DNA of 64,000 bases from Iodobacter fluviatilis (GCF_900451195.1 NZ_UGHR01000001.1:1550001-1614000), one strand, 5' to 3'; counted from the first letter of the stretch, positions 27,699-36,920 are shown. The notes: generated by a model from the sequence alone, not told the origin. Made by a program: numbers and translations.

Positions 27699-28649
27699 TC
27701 ATTCACTGAGAAGGAAGTTGGCGATGGCTTCAGATAACCGATGAGGCTCAAATTTTGCTACATAGCCATCTACGCCCACGGATTGCCCCAGCTTTTGGTT
27801 TGAAGCTCCGGATAATGAAGAGTGCATCAGTACAGGAATACCGGCAAATCGTGGATCGCTCTTAATTAGTTTTGTGAGCATATAGCCATCCATTTCTGGC
27901 ATTTCCACATCGGTAAGAACCAACTGCACCATATCTTTTACAACTTTCCCTTGCAGATCAGCAGATTGCGCAATGCGCTGCAATTCATCCCATGCACGTT
28001 TTCCATTGATGGTTGATATGTGCTTGATTTTCATTGCATCAAGCGTCATTTCAATCTGCCGTCGTGCAACAACGGAATCATCGGCAAGGAAAACTGTTTT
28101 TGTAGTTAAACTTTTATCTTGGATAATCGTGTCCGGGTCAATTCTGTCTGATCCAGGGATCGATTCAGCAAGTACCTTTTCAACATCCATCATCATCACA
28201 AGCTTGTTGTTTTCAAGCTCGGTTACCGCGACAACTAAGCCTCCCATTTGCGACATCAGCATATCAGGCGGTACACGCATCTGAGACCAGTCAAGACGCA
28301 AAATGGTATCTACTGCCTCAACCAGAAAGCCTTGTGTATGACCGTTGTATTCTGAAACGATCATAATTTCAGGCCGCGTTGAGGTAGATATACCCGCATA
28401 TCGTGCAAGATCAATAACGGGAACTAAGGTGCCCCGTAAGCTGACCATGCCTTCAATGGAAGGCGGCATATCAGGAGCCTTCGTGATTTCAGGCGTTCGC
28501 ATTACTTCCCGAACTTTGAAGACATTAATGGCGAAATTCTCCCTCCGGCCGGTTCGCTCATCCTGTCCGAGAGTAAATAAGAGAATTTCCAGCTTGTTGG
28601 TACCAGCAAGCTTTGTACGAGCATCAATATTTTTTAATAAGTCAGACAC
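27699..28649 (-). CDS. cheV: Chemotaxis coupling protein CheV (paralogue B)
   Basis: 316 residues with the same CheW-REC layout as the downstream gene; GTG start 28649 with GGAG upstream. CheW motif SIEGMVSLRGTLVPVIDL, receiver phospho-Asp in LTDVEMPEMDGY, and the same YVAKFEP. It differs by an insert (GQDERTGRRENFAI) in the CheW domain. First gene of the minus-strand run; tandem duplication followed by divergence. Confidence 0.95.
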   Translation of the reverse strand: MSDLLKNIDARTKLAGTNKLEILLFTLGQDERTGRRENFAINVFKVREVMRTPEITKAPDMPPSIEGMVSLRGTLVPVIDLARYAGISTSTRPEIMIVSEYNGHTQGFLVEAVDTILRLDWSQMRVPPDMLMSQMGGLVVAVTELENNKLVMMMDVEKVLAESIPGSDRIDPDTIIQDKSLTTKTVFLADDSVVARRQIEMTLDAMKIKHISTINGKRAWDELQRIAQSADLQGKVVKDMVQLVLTDVEMPEMDGYMLTKLIKSDPRFAGIPVLMHSSLSGASNQKLGQSVGVDGYVAKFEPHRLSEAIANFLLSE

Positions 28650-28743
28650 GGAGTGGCTCCAAGCTGCGTTTAAGTATTCTTAACCGACTGTGTGTAGAGG
28701 TGGAACATTTAGAGAGCAGCTGTACAAACACAATAAAGAAGCG

Positions 28744-28772
28744 ATTATAGCCGTAAGACAGGAACTAAATAA
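28744..28772 (-). promoter_or_regulatory. Possible promoter of the cheV-cheV-cheY-cheZ-cheA run
   Basis: On the minus strand TATAAT (28744-28749 as ATTATA) lies about 95 bp before the cheV GTG. A -35 17 bp upstream is poor (TTATTT). A sigma-28 reading (GGCTATAA near) was considered; neither is convincing. Confidence 0.3.
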
Positions 28773-28824
28773 ACTTTCACTAATATTATGACTGAGTTTA
28801 CGAATTTGTGGGTAGATCATTATT

Positions 28825-28852
28825 TTGCTCAACTGTCTAGTCACTTTATAAT
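28825..28852 (+). promoter_or_regulatory. Possible sigma-70 promoter of the flrB operon
   Basis: TTGCTC (28825-28830) and TATAAT (28847-28852) are 16 bp apart, 34 bp before the kinase ATG. The -35 is weak (3 of 6). The -10 is perfect. Confidence 0.4.
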
Positions 28853-28885
28853 GTAAAAACAAAAAAGCAACAAGAAAGGTGTTAT

Positions 28886-30067
28886 ATGCCGAATCCTAAA
28901 ATGGCTATTGATCCCCGTGAGTTAGAAAGTGCTTTTTCACTTTTTACCGAAGCATCAAATCAGCTTAGTCTCGCGTACGCAGATTTGCAGCAGCAAGTTG
29001 TTTCTCTTACCGGTCAATTGGAAATTGCCAATGGCAATTTACGAAGGGAGCTGGATGAGAAGGCGGCATTATCAAGGCGTTTATCTGTATTACTGGAGCG
29101 ATTGCCAGGAGGCGTGGTTGAATTAAATGAGCGGGGTGTTGTGGTTGAATTGAATCCGGCAGCACGTTCTATGATGCAGAATCTGTCACTTGGCTGCGTG
29201 TGGCAGGAATACATTGGCGGGTTTTTACAGCCAACAAATGTACCTGACATGTGGTTGTCTCAATCCTCAAAAGGGGAGCGAAGACTCAGTATTGTTGTGA
29301 ATAATATGCCAGGTGAGTTTGGAAAAATCATGCTGGTACATGATATTAGTGATACTTGGGAATTACAGCGGGCTTTAACGCAACACAAACGTTTGGCTGC
29401 GATGGGTGAAATGGCTGCTGGACTGGCGCATCAATTACGTACCCCTTTGGCGACTGCCCTCTTGTATTCAACACACCTGGCCAAACCTGCATTAAGTGAC
29501 ACGGATCGGCATAAATTCGGGCAAAAAAATTTAGCCCGCTTAAGACATCTGGAAGTGCTGATTCAAAATATGTTGAGCTTTGTGCGCGGGCATGAGGTAC
29601 CTGCGGAGCCTGTTATCCTCTCGGGTTTATTGAGGGAAGCGCAGCAATTAATGCTGCCGCAGCTGCAGGCTCAGGACATGAACTGTGTTTTAGATTTACC
29701 TTTGGAGTACGAACATTTAGTTGTTAATGCAAATCATAAAGAGCTTTTGGGCTGTGTGACCAATCTGATTGATAATGCAAGGCTTGCCTCAAAGCCCGGA
29801 GACGTGATCGAACTTTTTTTGTCTGCACGTGAAAATATGGCAGAGCTGAGGGTAGAAGATCATGGCTGTGGGATGTCTTCAGAGGTGCAGGAGCGTTTAT
29901 TTGAGCCCTTTTTTACCACCAGAAAAGAAGGCACAGGGCTGGGGCTGGCGATTGTCAGCAATTTGCTGGCTCGCTTAGGCGGAGAGATTGGCGTAAATTC
30001 CAACCTTGGAACCGGTAGTTCGTTTACGATACGGTTGCCAGTTTTGTATTGCCCGACTAAGGTATGA
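28886..30067 (+). CDS. flrB: PAS-containing sensor histidine kinase, FlrB/FleS type
   Basis: 393 residues, cytosolic. An N-terminal coiled coil (1-70) is followed by a PAS-like domain (about 65-160, PGGVVELNERGVVVELNPAA), an HisKA domain with the FlrB-like H-box LAHQLRTPL (His182), and an HATPase domain with NLIDNARLA, DHGCGM and GTGLGLAIVSN. FlrB/FleS kinases phosphorylate a sigma-54 activator (FlrC/FleR) that turns on middle and late flagellar genes. That partner lies 12.6 kb downstream (42698), on the far side of the che genes, not next door as usual. ATG 28886 is preceded by AAAGG. Confidence 0.82.
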   Translation: MPNPKMAIDPRELESAFSLFTEASNQLSLAYADLQQQVVSLTGQLEIANGNLRRELDEKAALSRRLSVLLERLPGGVVELNERGVVVELNPAARSMMQNLSLGCVWQEYIGGFLQPTNVPDMWLSQSSKGERRLSIVVNNMPGEFGKIMLVHDISDTWELQRALTQHKRLAAMGEMAAGLAHQLRTPLATALLYSTHLAKPALSDTDRHKFGQKNLARLRHLEVLIQNMLSFVRGHEVPAEPVILSGLLREAQQLMLPQLQAQDMNCVLDLPLEYEHLVVNANHKELLGCVTNLIDNARLASKPGDVIELFLSARENMAELRVEDHGCGMSSEVQERLFEPFFTTRKEGTGLGLAIVSNLLARLGGEIGVNSNLGTGSSFTIRLPVLYCPTKV

Positions 30068-30152
30068 AAGCAAGATCACTAATTTAACTTTCTCATATCT
30101 TGTTTTTTTGTTGTGATTTTAAACATGTAACTTTCATGGAGTTGAGGTTTGT

Positions 30153-30458
30153 ATGACGCCAACTGTGCAGATTGAAGGGGATGTGGGCCGTGTAGTCCTC
30201 TCCGGACAGTTCGATTTCAGCGCCCACCGCGAGTTTCGCCAAGTATGTGAAACGCTGATTAGTAACCCAAGCATCAAAGAAGTCCTCGTTGACTTTCAAA
30301 ACGTAAATTATCTGGACAGCTCTGCGCTTGGTATGTTGCTTTTACTCAAAGAAAAAATTGGTGCTGCCAGTAAGAGTTTAGCCCTAGTGAACTGTAGGGA
30401 TTCGGTCAAACAGGTGTTGGATATTGCCTGCTTTGGTAAAATTTTTATCATACGTTAG
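30153..30458 (+). CDS. STAS-domain anti-sigma-factor-antagonist-like protein
   Basis: A 101-residue single STAS domain. The phosphorylatable serine region is YLDSSALGML (Ser56/57), as in SpoIIAA/RsbV and HsbA-type proteins. It is the partner type controlled by serine kinase/phosphatase switches; the adjacent gene (10 bp downstream) encodes such a phosphatase. In pseudomonads, HsbA-HsbR couples flagellar anti-sigma control to biofilm; that role here is inference. Confidence 0.85.
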   Translation: MTPTVQIEGDVGRVVLSGQFDFSAHREFRQVCETLISNPSIKEVLVDFQNVNYLDSSALGMLLLLKEKIGAASKSLALVNCRDSVKQVLDIACFGKIFIIR

Positions 30459-30467
30459 AAGCTGGCA

Positions 30468-32189
30468 ATGAAAATTCTGGTCGTTGACGATACTGAATCC
30501 GTACTCTTACTCATCTCTCGTTTTGTAGAGGCGTTAGGGCACAAGGCTATTCAGGCTCGCAACGGGCTGGAGGCTCTGGAAACCTGGCGGCGGGAAAGGC
30601 CTGATCTGGTGCTGATGGACATGATGATGCCTGTCATGTCGGGTTTGGAGGCGGCTGTAGCGATAAAGCATGAGGCACATGAGACGTGGGTGCCGATTGT
30701 TTTTGTCACAGGAGTCGGGGAAGAAAACAAGCTTGCTGAGGCGATTGAGCAGGGGGCTGATGATTACATCAATAAACCTGTTAATTTTCGTGTGCTCGAA
30801 GCCAAGTTAAAAGCATTTAGCCGTACCTTAGAATTAAATCGAAAAGTAAGAGAGCAATCTCTTAAATTGGCAGATTACTACGATCGTGCAGAAGAAGAAA
30901 AACGCGTAGTCAGCCATTTAATGGAGCAAATGGTCAATGCCGAATTGCTTTATGATCCCCAATTTGAATACTATCTGTCCCCTGCTGAGAGTCTGTCAGG
31001 TGATTTAATCGCTGCGGCTAGGACGCCTGGTCAGGCTTTATATCTGATGCTGGCAGATGGTATTGGCCACGGGCTGACCGCCGCACTGAATGTATTGCCC
31101 CTCACCCAGCCTTTTTATACGATGACCGAAAAAGGCTACACCATCTCCGATATTTTAATTGAAATGAATAATAAAGTGAGACAAGTCCTGCCCATAGGGC
31201 GATTTGTTGCACTGGTCCTCATTTCAATTGACGAATCAGCAGGTTGTATTGAGGTGTGGAACGGAGGGATGCCCTCGGTTCACGTGATATCCCCTAAGGG
31301 CGAAGTAAAACATACTTGGAAGTCATCGCATTTACCCTTGGGCATCGTGCCAACAAACTCAATGGATGTGATGACGGATCGTTATTATTTTAACGAGCCG
31401 GCATGTCTTGCCGCATATTCAGACGGCCTGATAGAGGCAAGACACTCCAGTAAAGGTGATTATGGTTTAGACCGGCTGCTGCAGGTCTTGGCCGATGCGC
31501 CCGCTGATCAGCGCTTACAGCATGCAAAAAATGATTTAGCCCTCTTTTTAGAGGGTGAGGCGCATCACGACGATATTTCGCTTGTGCTGGCTTATTTTGG
31601 CGACAGGCCAATTGCAAGGTCTAAAGAACGCATTCCTGCCGTGGTGGAAGAAGTTAATATTTCAACGCTGGCTGCATTAGGTGAAAGTGCATGGAGATAC
31701 AGTGTTGCACTGGGGGTGGATGAAATCCGGCATATCAATACCGTGCCTTTTATGATGAATTTTATTGGCGGCGTCAGATCATTAGCGCACAGCCAGTCTG
31801 ATGTTTTTCTGATTTTGACCGAGCTGTTTGTCAACGCACTTGACCATGGTGTACTGGGCCTTAATTCGGCAATGAAACGTGGTGCAGACGGGATGGAGCA
31901 GTATTTATGTGAACGAGCCAGTCGTTTAGAAATGCTGACTGAGGGCCGGATAGAAATTGATTTAACCGGATTACATTATGATGGCAAAGATGTTTTAAGA
32001 ATCCGGGTTAAAGACAGTGGCCCAGGTTTTGACTGGTCGCAGCTTTGTTCAGGTAATGTAGAATTAAGCCACCACTTGGCTTTTGGCCGTGGAATTGCAT
32101 TAGTGCGCTCGCTCTGTGCTTCCGCCCAATATCATGGCACGGGCAATGAAGTTGTTGCTTACTATATCCCTCGTACTGAAACCGTATAA
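30468..32189 (+). CDS. Response regulator with PP2C-type phosphatase and HATPase (anti-sigma kinase-like) domains
   Basis: 573 residues in three parts: receiver (1-125, phospho-Asp51 in LMDMMMPVMSG), a coiled linker, an RsbU/SpoIIE-type Ser/Thr phosphatase (about 160-385, with LADGIGHGLTAAL, YSDGLIEARH and the metal-binding HHDDISLVLAYF), and an HATPase like RsbW (about 400-573, with LTELFVNALDHGV and FGRGIALVRSLC). This is the HsbR layout: a phosphorylated receiver could switch between dephosphorylating and phosphorylating the STAS partner encoded next door. Both switch activities on one chain are unusual outside this family. Which histidine kinase drives it is unknown; FlrB upstream is one candidate. 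Confidence 0.82.
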   Translation: MKILVVDDTESVLLLISRFVEALGHKAIQARNGLEALETWRRERPDLVLMDMMMPVMSGLEAAVAIKHEAHETWVPIVFVTGVGEENKLAEAIEQGADDYINKPVNFRVLEAKLKAFSRTLELNRKVREQSLKLADYYDRAEEEKRVVSHLMEQMVNAELLYDPQFEYYLSPAESLSGDLIAAARTPGQALYLMLADGIGHGLTAALNVLPLTQPFYTMTEKGYTISDILIEMNNKVRQVLPIGRFVALVLISIDESAGCIEVWNGGMPSVHVISPKGEVKHTWKSSHLPLGIVPTNSMDVMTDRYYFNEPACLAAYSDGLIEARHSSKGDYGLDRLLQVLADAPADQRLQHAKNDLALFLEGEAHHDDISLVLAYFGDRPIARSKERIPAVVEEVNISTLAALGESAWRYSVALGVDEIRHINTVPFMMNFIGGVRSLAHSQSDVFLILTELFVNALDHGVLGLNSAMKRGADGMEQYLCERASRLEMLTEGRIEIDLTGLHYDGKDVLRIRVKDSGPGFDWSQLCSGNVELSHHLAFGRGIALVRSLCASAQYHGTGNEVVAYYIPRTETV

Positions 32190-32253
32190 ATTGCCATCTC
32201 TCTTTTTTTAGCTCCCTTTATTTAATCGTTTACAAATTGAAGTCATCTTTCGG

Positions 32254-32274
32254 CCACAATTAATGTGGTTTTTT
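32254..32274 (+). terminator. Probable weak terminator
   Basis: CCACA (32254-32258) pairs with TGTGG (32264-32268) across ATTAA, with a G-T extension, followed by six T. It ends the flrB-STAS-phosphatase unit. Confidence 0.5.
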
Positions 32275-32447
32275 GTTTTATTGATTTGATCTCCTGTCTG
32301 TCCCCTCCGCTTATATCCCATCTATACCTGCTTCATTAATCAGTCTTGTATGGTTTTGGTTTCAATTCCTGCAGGATAAGCTATCTTTATTAAATGCAGA
32401 AGGAGGCATTTTGTTATTGATCGCCTGTATTAAATCTGAGGTTTTTT

Positions 32448-33644
32448 ATGCCTAAAAAGTCCCTTCATCTATTGATTTTCTTCGCCGTTTTTGTAAGCGT
32501 AGTGGTGATCATGATTGTATGGAGTAACACATCTCCATGGTTATTTATCGCCTTCGGTTTAATTGCAGCTTGGGGGCCGTTACTTATTCTGAAATTTACA
32601 GAACATACTCCTGCAATAGAGAAAGAAGCGGCACAGTTTCAAGACCTTCAGCATATGGGGGGCTCCTTACAAAAACAATCTGATATGTGTCTTTTTTCAG
32701 CATCACAATTGCAGCTGGCAGATGATGAGATGAAACGGGCAGTAGAGATTTTTGCCGATGCTATTCCTGCATTACTAAATGGTTTTGTTGAAATTGCTGA
32801 TCAATCACGCTTACAAAAAGAAATGGCAGAGTCGCTTTTTAAACATACCGCAGGTGAGGGAAGTGGTAGTTTTGAAGCTTTTGTAACAGAAACATCTGAA
32901 ATTTTGACTGTTTTTGTAGAAAGTATTATTTCCAATTCTTACACCGCAATGGGGCTGGTGGATCAAATGGAGAAGGTAGGAAAAGTGGTAGAGGAGGTGC
33001 TGGGGGTTTTAAATGAAATTGAATCAATTGCTAAACAAACTAATTTATTAGCTTTAAATGCAGCGATTGAGGCAGCCAGAGCTGGCGAGGCAGGCAGGGG
33101 CTTTGCAGTGGTCGCTGATGAAGTGAGGGCACTTTCAATGCGCACCAATCACTTTAGTCGGCAGATTCGCGGTAATGTCCGGCAAATTCATGAATCAGTA
33201 GCTATAGCAGAGGAGGCAATTATGAAATTAGCCTCTCAGGATATGAGCAAATCAATGCAGTCAAAAGTGCAAGTAGAAAAAACAATGGCAGGCATTGGGG
33301 ATATGAATAAAAACGTTGAGACGGTTGTGAATGAATTAGCCAAAATTGCGAATCAGGTAGAGCATGGAGTTTCTAATGCGGTCCGGGGCTTACAGTTTCA
33401 GGATTTGGTCAATCAGCTTTTATTGCATGCTAAAGGCCGTATTGCTGCTCAGTCTGAAATACAGGAAGCACTGGCATTAATTTATGGCTATATTGCAAAT
33501 CAGAAAAACCCGGTTAAGGCATGGAAAGAAAAAATAGCAGAATTACAAGCACTTGGCGAGCGATCCATATTACTGGCTGATGCATTGCATAAGAATCCAG
33601 TTGCCCAAGAAAGTATGAGTAGTGGCGATATCGATTTATTTTGA
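32448..33644 (+). CDS. Short membrane chemoreceptor with a CheZ-like FQDLxxQ motif
   Basis: 398 residues. Two closely spaced helices at the N-terminus (about 6-24 and 29-48) anchor it with almost no periplasmic loop and no HAMP domain. The rest is a helical hairpin whose tip is the classic receptor core [20 protein letters not shown]...[12 protein letters not shown], so it can join a CheA/CheW array. Unusually, the C-terminal arm carries [11 protein letters not shown] (residues 315-325), with Asp319 and Gln323 in the DxxxQ spacing and FQDL block of CheZ. The chain ends SSGDIDLF, without a CheR tether (xWxxF). The cheY of system 2 follows 122 bp downstream. I call the family surely and the phosphatase idea tentatively. 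Confidence 0.85.
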   Translation: MPKKSLHLLIFFAVFVSVVVIMIVWSNTSPWLFIAFGLIAAWGPLLILKFTEHTPAIEKEAAQFQDLQHMGGSLQKQSDMCLFSASQLQLADDEMKRAVEIFADAIPALLNGFVEIADQSRLQKEMAESLFKHTAGEGSGSFEAFVTETSEILTVFVESIISNSYTAMGLVDQMEKVGKVVEEVLGVLNEIESIAKQTNLLALNAAIEAARAGEAGRGFAVVADEVRALSMRTNHFSRQIRGNVRQIHESVAIAEEAIMKLASQDMSKSMQSKVQVEKTMAGIGDMNKNVETVVNELAKIANQVEHGVSNAVRGLQFQDLVNQLLLHAKGRIAAQSEIQEALALIYGYIANQKNPVKAWKEKIAELQALGERSILLADALHKNPVAQESMSSGDIDLF

Positions 33645-33766
33645 TGATTTCATTGTAATACCCTGCTGAGGTCTTTTTTGCATAGATTCCTTTAATAGAA
33701 ATGTAAAGGTTGAATGCTTGATTTTTTAAACGCGTGTATAGCGATTAATACATAGTTGGAGGGAAT

Positions 33767-34132
33767 ATGGCTAAAAAGATTCTGACCGTTGATGATTCTG
33801 CATCGATTCGGCAAATGGTAGTGTTTACCCTGAAAAGTGCAGGTTACGATGTGGTTGAGGCCAGTGATGGAAATTTAGGCGTTCAGCAGGCAAAGAAAAC
33901 ACAGGTTGATTTAATTTTGACCGATCAGAATATGCCTGGCATGGATGGCCTGACCCTGATAAAAACGCTGCGTGCTACACCACAATATAAAACGATTCCC
34001 ATGCTGATGCTCACGACCGAATCGAGCGATGCCATGAAAATGCAGGGCAAAACGGCAGGTGCAACAGGTTGGCTGGTAAAACCATTTGACCCTCAGAAAT
34101 TACTCGAAGTGGTACGCAAAGTGATTGGTTAG
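33767..34132 (+). CDS. cheY: Chemotaxis response regulator CheY (system 2)
   Basis: A 121-residue single receiver. Asp9/Asp10 lie in LTVDDSAS; the phosphorylation site is Asp53 in LTDQNMPGMDGL; Thr and Lys appear in MLTTES and WLVKPFDP. It is of the Pseudomonas/Vibrio cheY2 type rather than the enteric one (27 kb-region CheY). A good ribosome site (GGAGGG) lies before the ATG. cheA2 begins 35 bp downstream. Confidence 0.93.
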   Translation: MAKKILTVDDSASIRQMVVFTLKSAGYDVVEASDGNLGVQQAKKTQVDLILTDQNMPGMDGLTLIKTLRATPQYKTIPMLMLTTESSDAMKMQGKTAGATGWLVKPFDPQKLLEVVRKVIG

Positions 34133-34167
34133 TTGTAAAGCCCAGCTTGCCACAGAAAGGAGGGGGT

Positions 34168-36375
34168 ATGGCGATCGATATGAGCCAGTTTATTGCAGTT
34201 TTCTTTGATGAAGCTGCAGAGCATCTTGCAACAATGGAATCCATTTTGCTTAAGCTCAGCCTGGATGAGCCGGATAGTGAAGATTTAAATGCCATTTTTC
34301 GTGCGGCTCATTCGATTAAAGGCGGAGCGGCTACCTTTGGTTTTACCGATTTAGCGGGCGTCACCCATATTCTTGAAAACCTGCTGGATAGAATTCGTAA
34401 GAATGAGCTCGATCTTCGGCCGGATATGATCGATGTATTTTTGCGTAGTGGTGATGTATTACAAAATATTCTGTCCGCGCACCGTGATGGGGGCATTGCC
34501 GATTTAGATGCGGCAAAAGAAATTACCAGCTTGCTTGAAAAGTTTGCAAATGAATCAGGGGGGGAAGAGGCGCATCCAGTTAATGTCGTACCAGATAGTC
34601 ACAATGGTTTGCAAATTATTATTTCTGCTGGCGAGCGGTTTGATCATTCGTCTGTTATGCATGCTTTGCAGGGCTATGGGGAATTACGCTCCTGTATTGA
34701 AGGCGGGGCTGAAAGCGATTGGGTTTATCAAATTGCGACTCAGGCTTCGCAACAAGAAATTGTCGGTACTCTGGCTTTTGCAGTAGAGCACTCACGTATT
34801 CACATTACTCAGCCAGAGATTTCGGCATCCTCGGCTAAGCTTAGCGATGGTGATGGCTATGGTTTTTTCACCGATGATGAGCCGGCTAAGTCAGCCGGAT
34901 TAGAAGACGGTGATGGTTATGGCTTTTTTAGTGATGAAAAACCTGTCGCGGCTGGCAGCCAAGATGGAGAGGGCTACGGCTTTTTTACGGATATTGCGCC
35001 TCCGCCAGCCGCTGCTGAAACGGTGACGGATGGTGCGGGTTATGGCTTTTTTGAGCCCCGCCCAAAGGTGCTGGCCCCTGCAGGTGCAGCAGTGGAAGTG
35101 GCTAAAGTTGCAGTGGTAAAAACAGAAGAGGCAGAGCCTCAGGCGGCTAAGTCTAAAGCTTCTTCTGGTGCTGCGGCCAAACCCGCTGCTGCTGCAGATA
35201 CTTCGATTCGTGTCAGCGTAGAAAAAGTAGATCAATTGCTTAATTTAGTGGGTGAGTTAGTCATTACCCAATCAATGTTGGTACAAACTGCGCTGAATTT
35301 GGATCCGGTACTACATGAAAATATGCTGTCAGGTGTCGGGCAGTTAGAGCGCAATACCCGTGAGCTGCAGGAATCGGTGATGTCGATTCGTATGATGCCT
35401 ATTTCCTTTGTATTCAGCCGCTTCCCTCGCCTCGTCAGAGATTTAGCAGGAAAATTAAATAAAAAAATTGAATTAAAACTCATTGGCGAAAGCACAGAAT
35501 TAGATAAAGGGTTTATTGAAAAACTATCAGATCCTTTAACTCACCTAGTGAGAAATAGCTTAGATCATGGAATTGAATTACCAGAGGATCGTATCGCTAA
35601 AGGTAAATCCCCAACGGGTACGCTGACATTAAGAGCGTTTCATCAGGGGGGGAATATTGTGATTGAGGTTGCCGATGATGGCGCAGGATTAAATCGCGAG
35701 CGTATTTTAGCCAAAGCGCGTGAGCGCGATATTCCAGTTAGCGATGCTATGACAGATAGTGAAGTATGGCTGCTGATCTTTGAGGCGGGCTTTTCTACTG
35801 CGGCACAGGTGACGGATGTATCCGGCCGTGGCGTCGGAATGGATGTGGTGCGGCGGAATATTCAATCTATGGGCGGGCGGATTGAAATTAGCTCGATGTA
35901 CGGAATTGGCTCAACCATGAGTATTCGATTGCCGCTGACTTTGGCTATTTTAGATGGAATGTCAATTTCTGTAGGTGAAGAGATTTATTTAATCCCATTG
36001 GCTTTTATTATTGAATCCTTGCAGCCTCGGCCTGATGAAGTAAAAACGATGGCAGGCAAAGGTAGAGTGATTAATGTACGTGGCGAATATCTGCCTTTAA
36101 TCGCATTGCATGAAATATTTAATGTGCCGCCTAAAGTGACTCAGTTTCATGAAGGCTTGGTCATTATATTAGAAGCAGAAGGTGAGAAAGTCGCCATGTT
36201 TGTTGATGATTTATTAGGCCAGCATCAGGTGGTGGTTAAAAACCTGGAAACAAATTATAGAAAAGTTCCCGGGGTAGCGGGTGCCACCATTATGGGCGAT
36301 GGCCACGTTGCATTTATTCTGGATGTAGCCCAGCTGGTGCATATTAGCCAGGGGCTCTCGCGGGCTGTTGCTTAA
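34168..36375 (+). CDS. cheA: Chemotaxis histidine kinase CheA (system 2) with four GYGFF repeats
   Basis: 735 residues from ATG 34168, behind the ideal site AGGAGGGG; a TTG seven codons upstream is rejected. P1 carries phospho-His48 in FRAAHSIKGG. A P2-like domain (about 150-220) follows. Then four copies of DGxGYGFF occur at nucleotides 34846, 34906, 34963 and 35029, spaced 19-22 residues, embedded in acidic, Pro/Ala-rich linkers. P3-P4-P5 are complete: LTHLVRNSLDHGIE (N-box), DDGAGL (G1), SGRGVGMDVVR (G2). Followed by cheW (37 bp) and a PAS receptor; the second signalling unit of the locus. Confidence 0.94.
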   Translation: MAIDMSQFIAVFFDEAAEHLATMESILLKLSLDEPDSEDLNAIFRAAHSIKGGAATFGFTDLAGVTHILENLLDRIRKNELDLRPDMIDVFLRSGDVLQNILSAHRDGGIADLDAAKEITSLLEKFANESGGEEAHPVNVVPDSHNGLQIIISAGERFDHSSVMHALQGYGELRSCIEGGAESDWVYQIATQASQQEIVGTLAFAVEHSRIHITQPEISASSAKLSDGDGYGFFTDDEPAKSAGLEDGDGYGFFSDEKPVAAGSQDGEGYGFFTDIAPPPAAAETVTDGAGYGFFEPRPKVLAPAGAAVEVAKVAVVKTEEAEPQAAKSKASSGAAAKPAAAADTSIRVSVEKVDQLLNLVGELVITQSMLVQTALNLDPVLHENMLSGVGQLERNTRELQESVMSIRMMPISFVFSRFPRLVRDLAGKLNKKIELKLIGESTELDKGFIEKLSDPLTHLVRNSLDHGIELPEDRIAKGKSPTGTLTLRAFHQGGNIVIEVADDGAGLNRERILAKARERDIPVSDAMTDSEVWLLIFEAGFSTAAQVTDVSGRGVGMDVVRRNIQSMGGRIEISSMYGIGSTMSIRLPLTLAILDGMSISVGEEIYLIPLAFIIESLQPRPDEVKTMAGKGRVINVRGEYLPLIALHEIFNVPPKVTQFHEGLVIILEAEGEKVAMFVDDLLGQHQVVVKNLETNYRKVPGVAGATIMGDGHVAFILDVAQLVHISQGLSRAVA
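34846..35052 (+). repeat. Four DGxGYGFF repeats in CheA2
   Basis: DGDGYGFF, DGDGYGFF, DGEGYGFF and DGAGYGFF with 60, 57 and 66 nt between starts. At DNA level the copies share GATGG...GGCTATGG-like segments, but the spacers differ. Possible docking peptides between P2 and P3. Confidence 0.9.
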
Positions 36376-36412
36376 GTGTTTCTGATCGCATTCATTTAAT
36401 AGAGGACTGAAG

Positions 36413-36898
36413 ATGGATAATGGTTTGGATCACCCGGATGCCGCTCGTGAGATTCTGGTTTTTGCATTAGGCAGCGAAGAGTACGGCATTGATATTTTAA
36501 AGGTGCAGGAAATTCGTGGCTACGATGCGGTAACGAGTATTGCTAATGTGCCTGCCTTTATTAAAGGCGTAATAAATTTGCGCGGTAATATTGTTCCGAT
36601 TGTTGATTTGAGAATTAAATTTGGTCTAGGCAATATTATGTATGACCATTTTACCGTAGTCATTATCCTGAATGTGGCTAATCGGACGGTAGGTATTGTA
36701 GTCGATGGTGTTTCTGATGTTTTAACTTTGGCGGCTAATCACGTTAAACCGGCTCCGGAATTTGGTGCGGTTCTCGATACTGCCTATATACAGGGATTAG
36801 GCACTTTAGAGGAGCGCATGATTATCCTCGTTGATATTGAGAAGCTCATGACCAGTAGTGATATGTCATTGGTTGATCATGTTGCCGTAACCGCTTAA
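36413..36898 (+). CDS. cheW: Chemotaxis coupling protein CheW
   Basis: A 161-residue CheW: two SH3-like subdomains that bridge receptors and CheA. The conserved [23 protein letters not shown] lies in the first part, and [11 protein letters not shown] in the second. AGAGGA precedes the ATG. It lies between cheA2 and the PAS receptor and is the only single-domain CheW in the window, so the two CheA proteins would share it (the CheV proteins also contribute). Confidence 0.95.
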   Translation: MDNGLDHPDAAREILVFALGSEEYGIDILKVQEIRGYDAVTSIANVPAFIKGVINLRGNIVPIVDLRIKFGLGNIMYDHFTVVIILNVANRTVGIVVDGVSDVLTLAANHVKPAPEFGAVLDTAYIQGLGTLEERMIILVDIEKLMTSSDMSLVDHVAVTA

Positions 36899-36920
36899 TT
36901 GATGATTTAAGGAGCGTACT

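Noticed and set aside
28744..28772. Sigma-28 promoter for the cheV run (GGCTATAA)
   Set aside because: No TAAA at the required 15-bp spacing.
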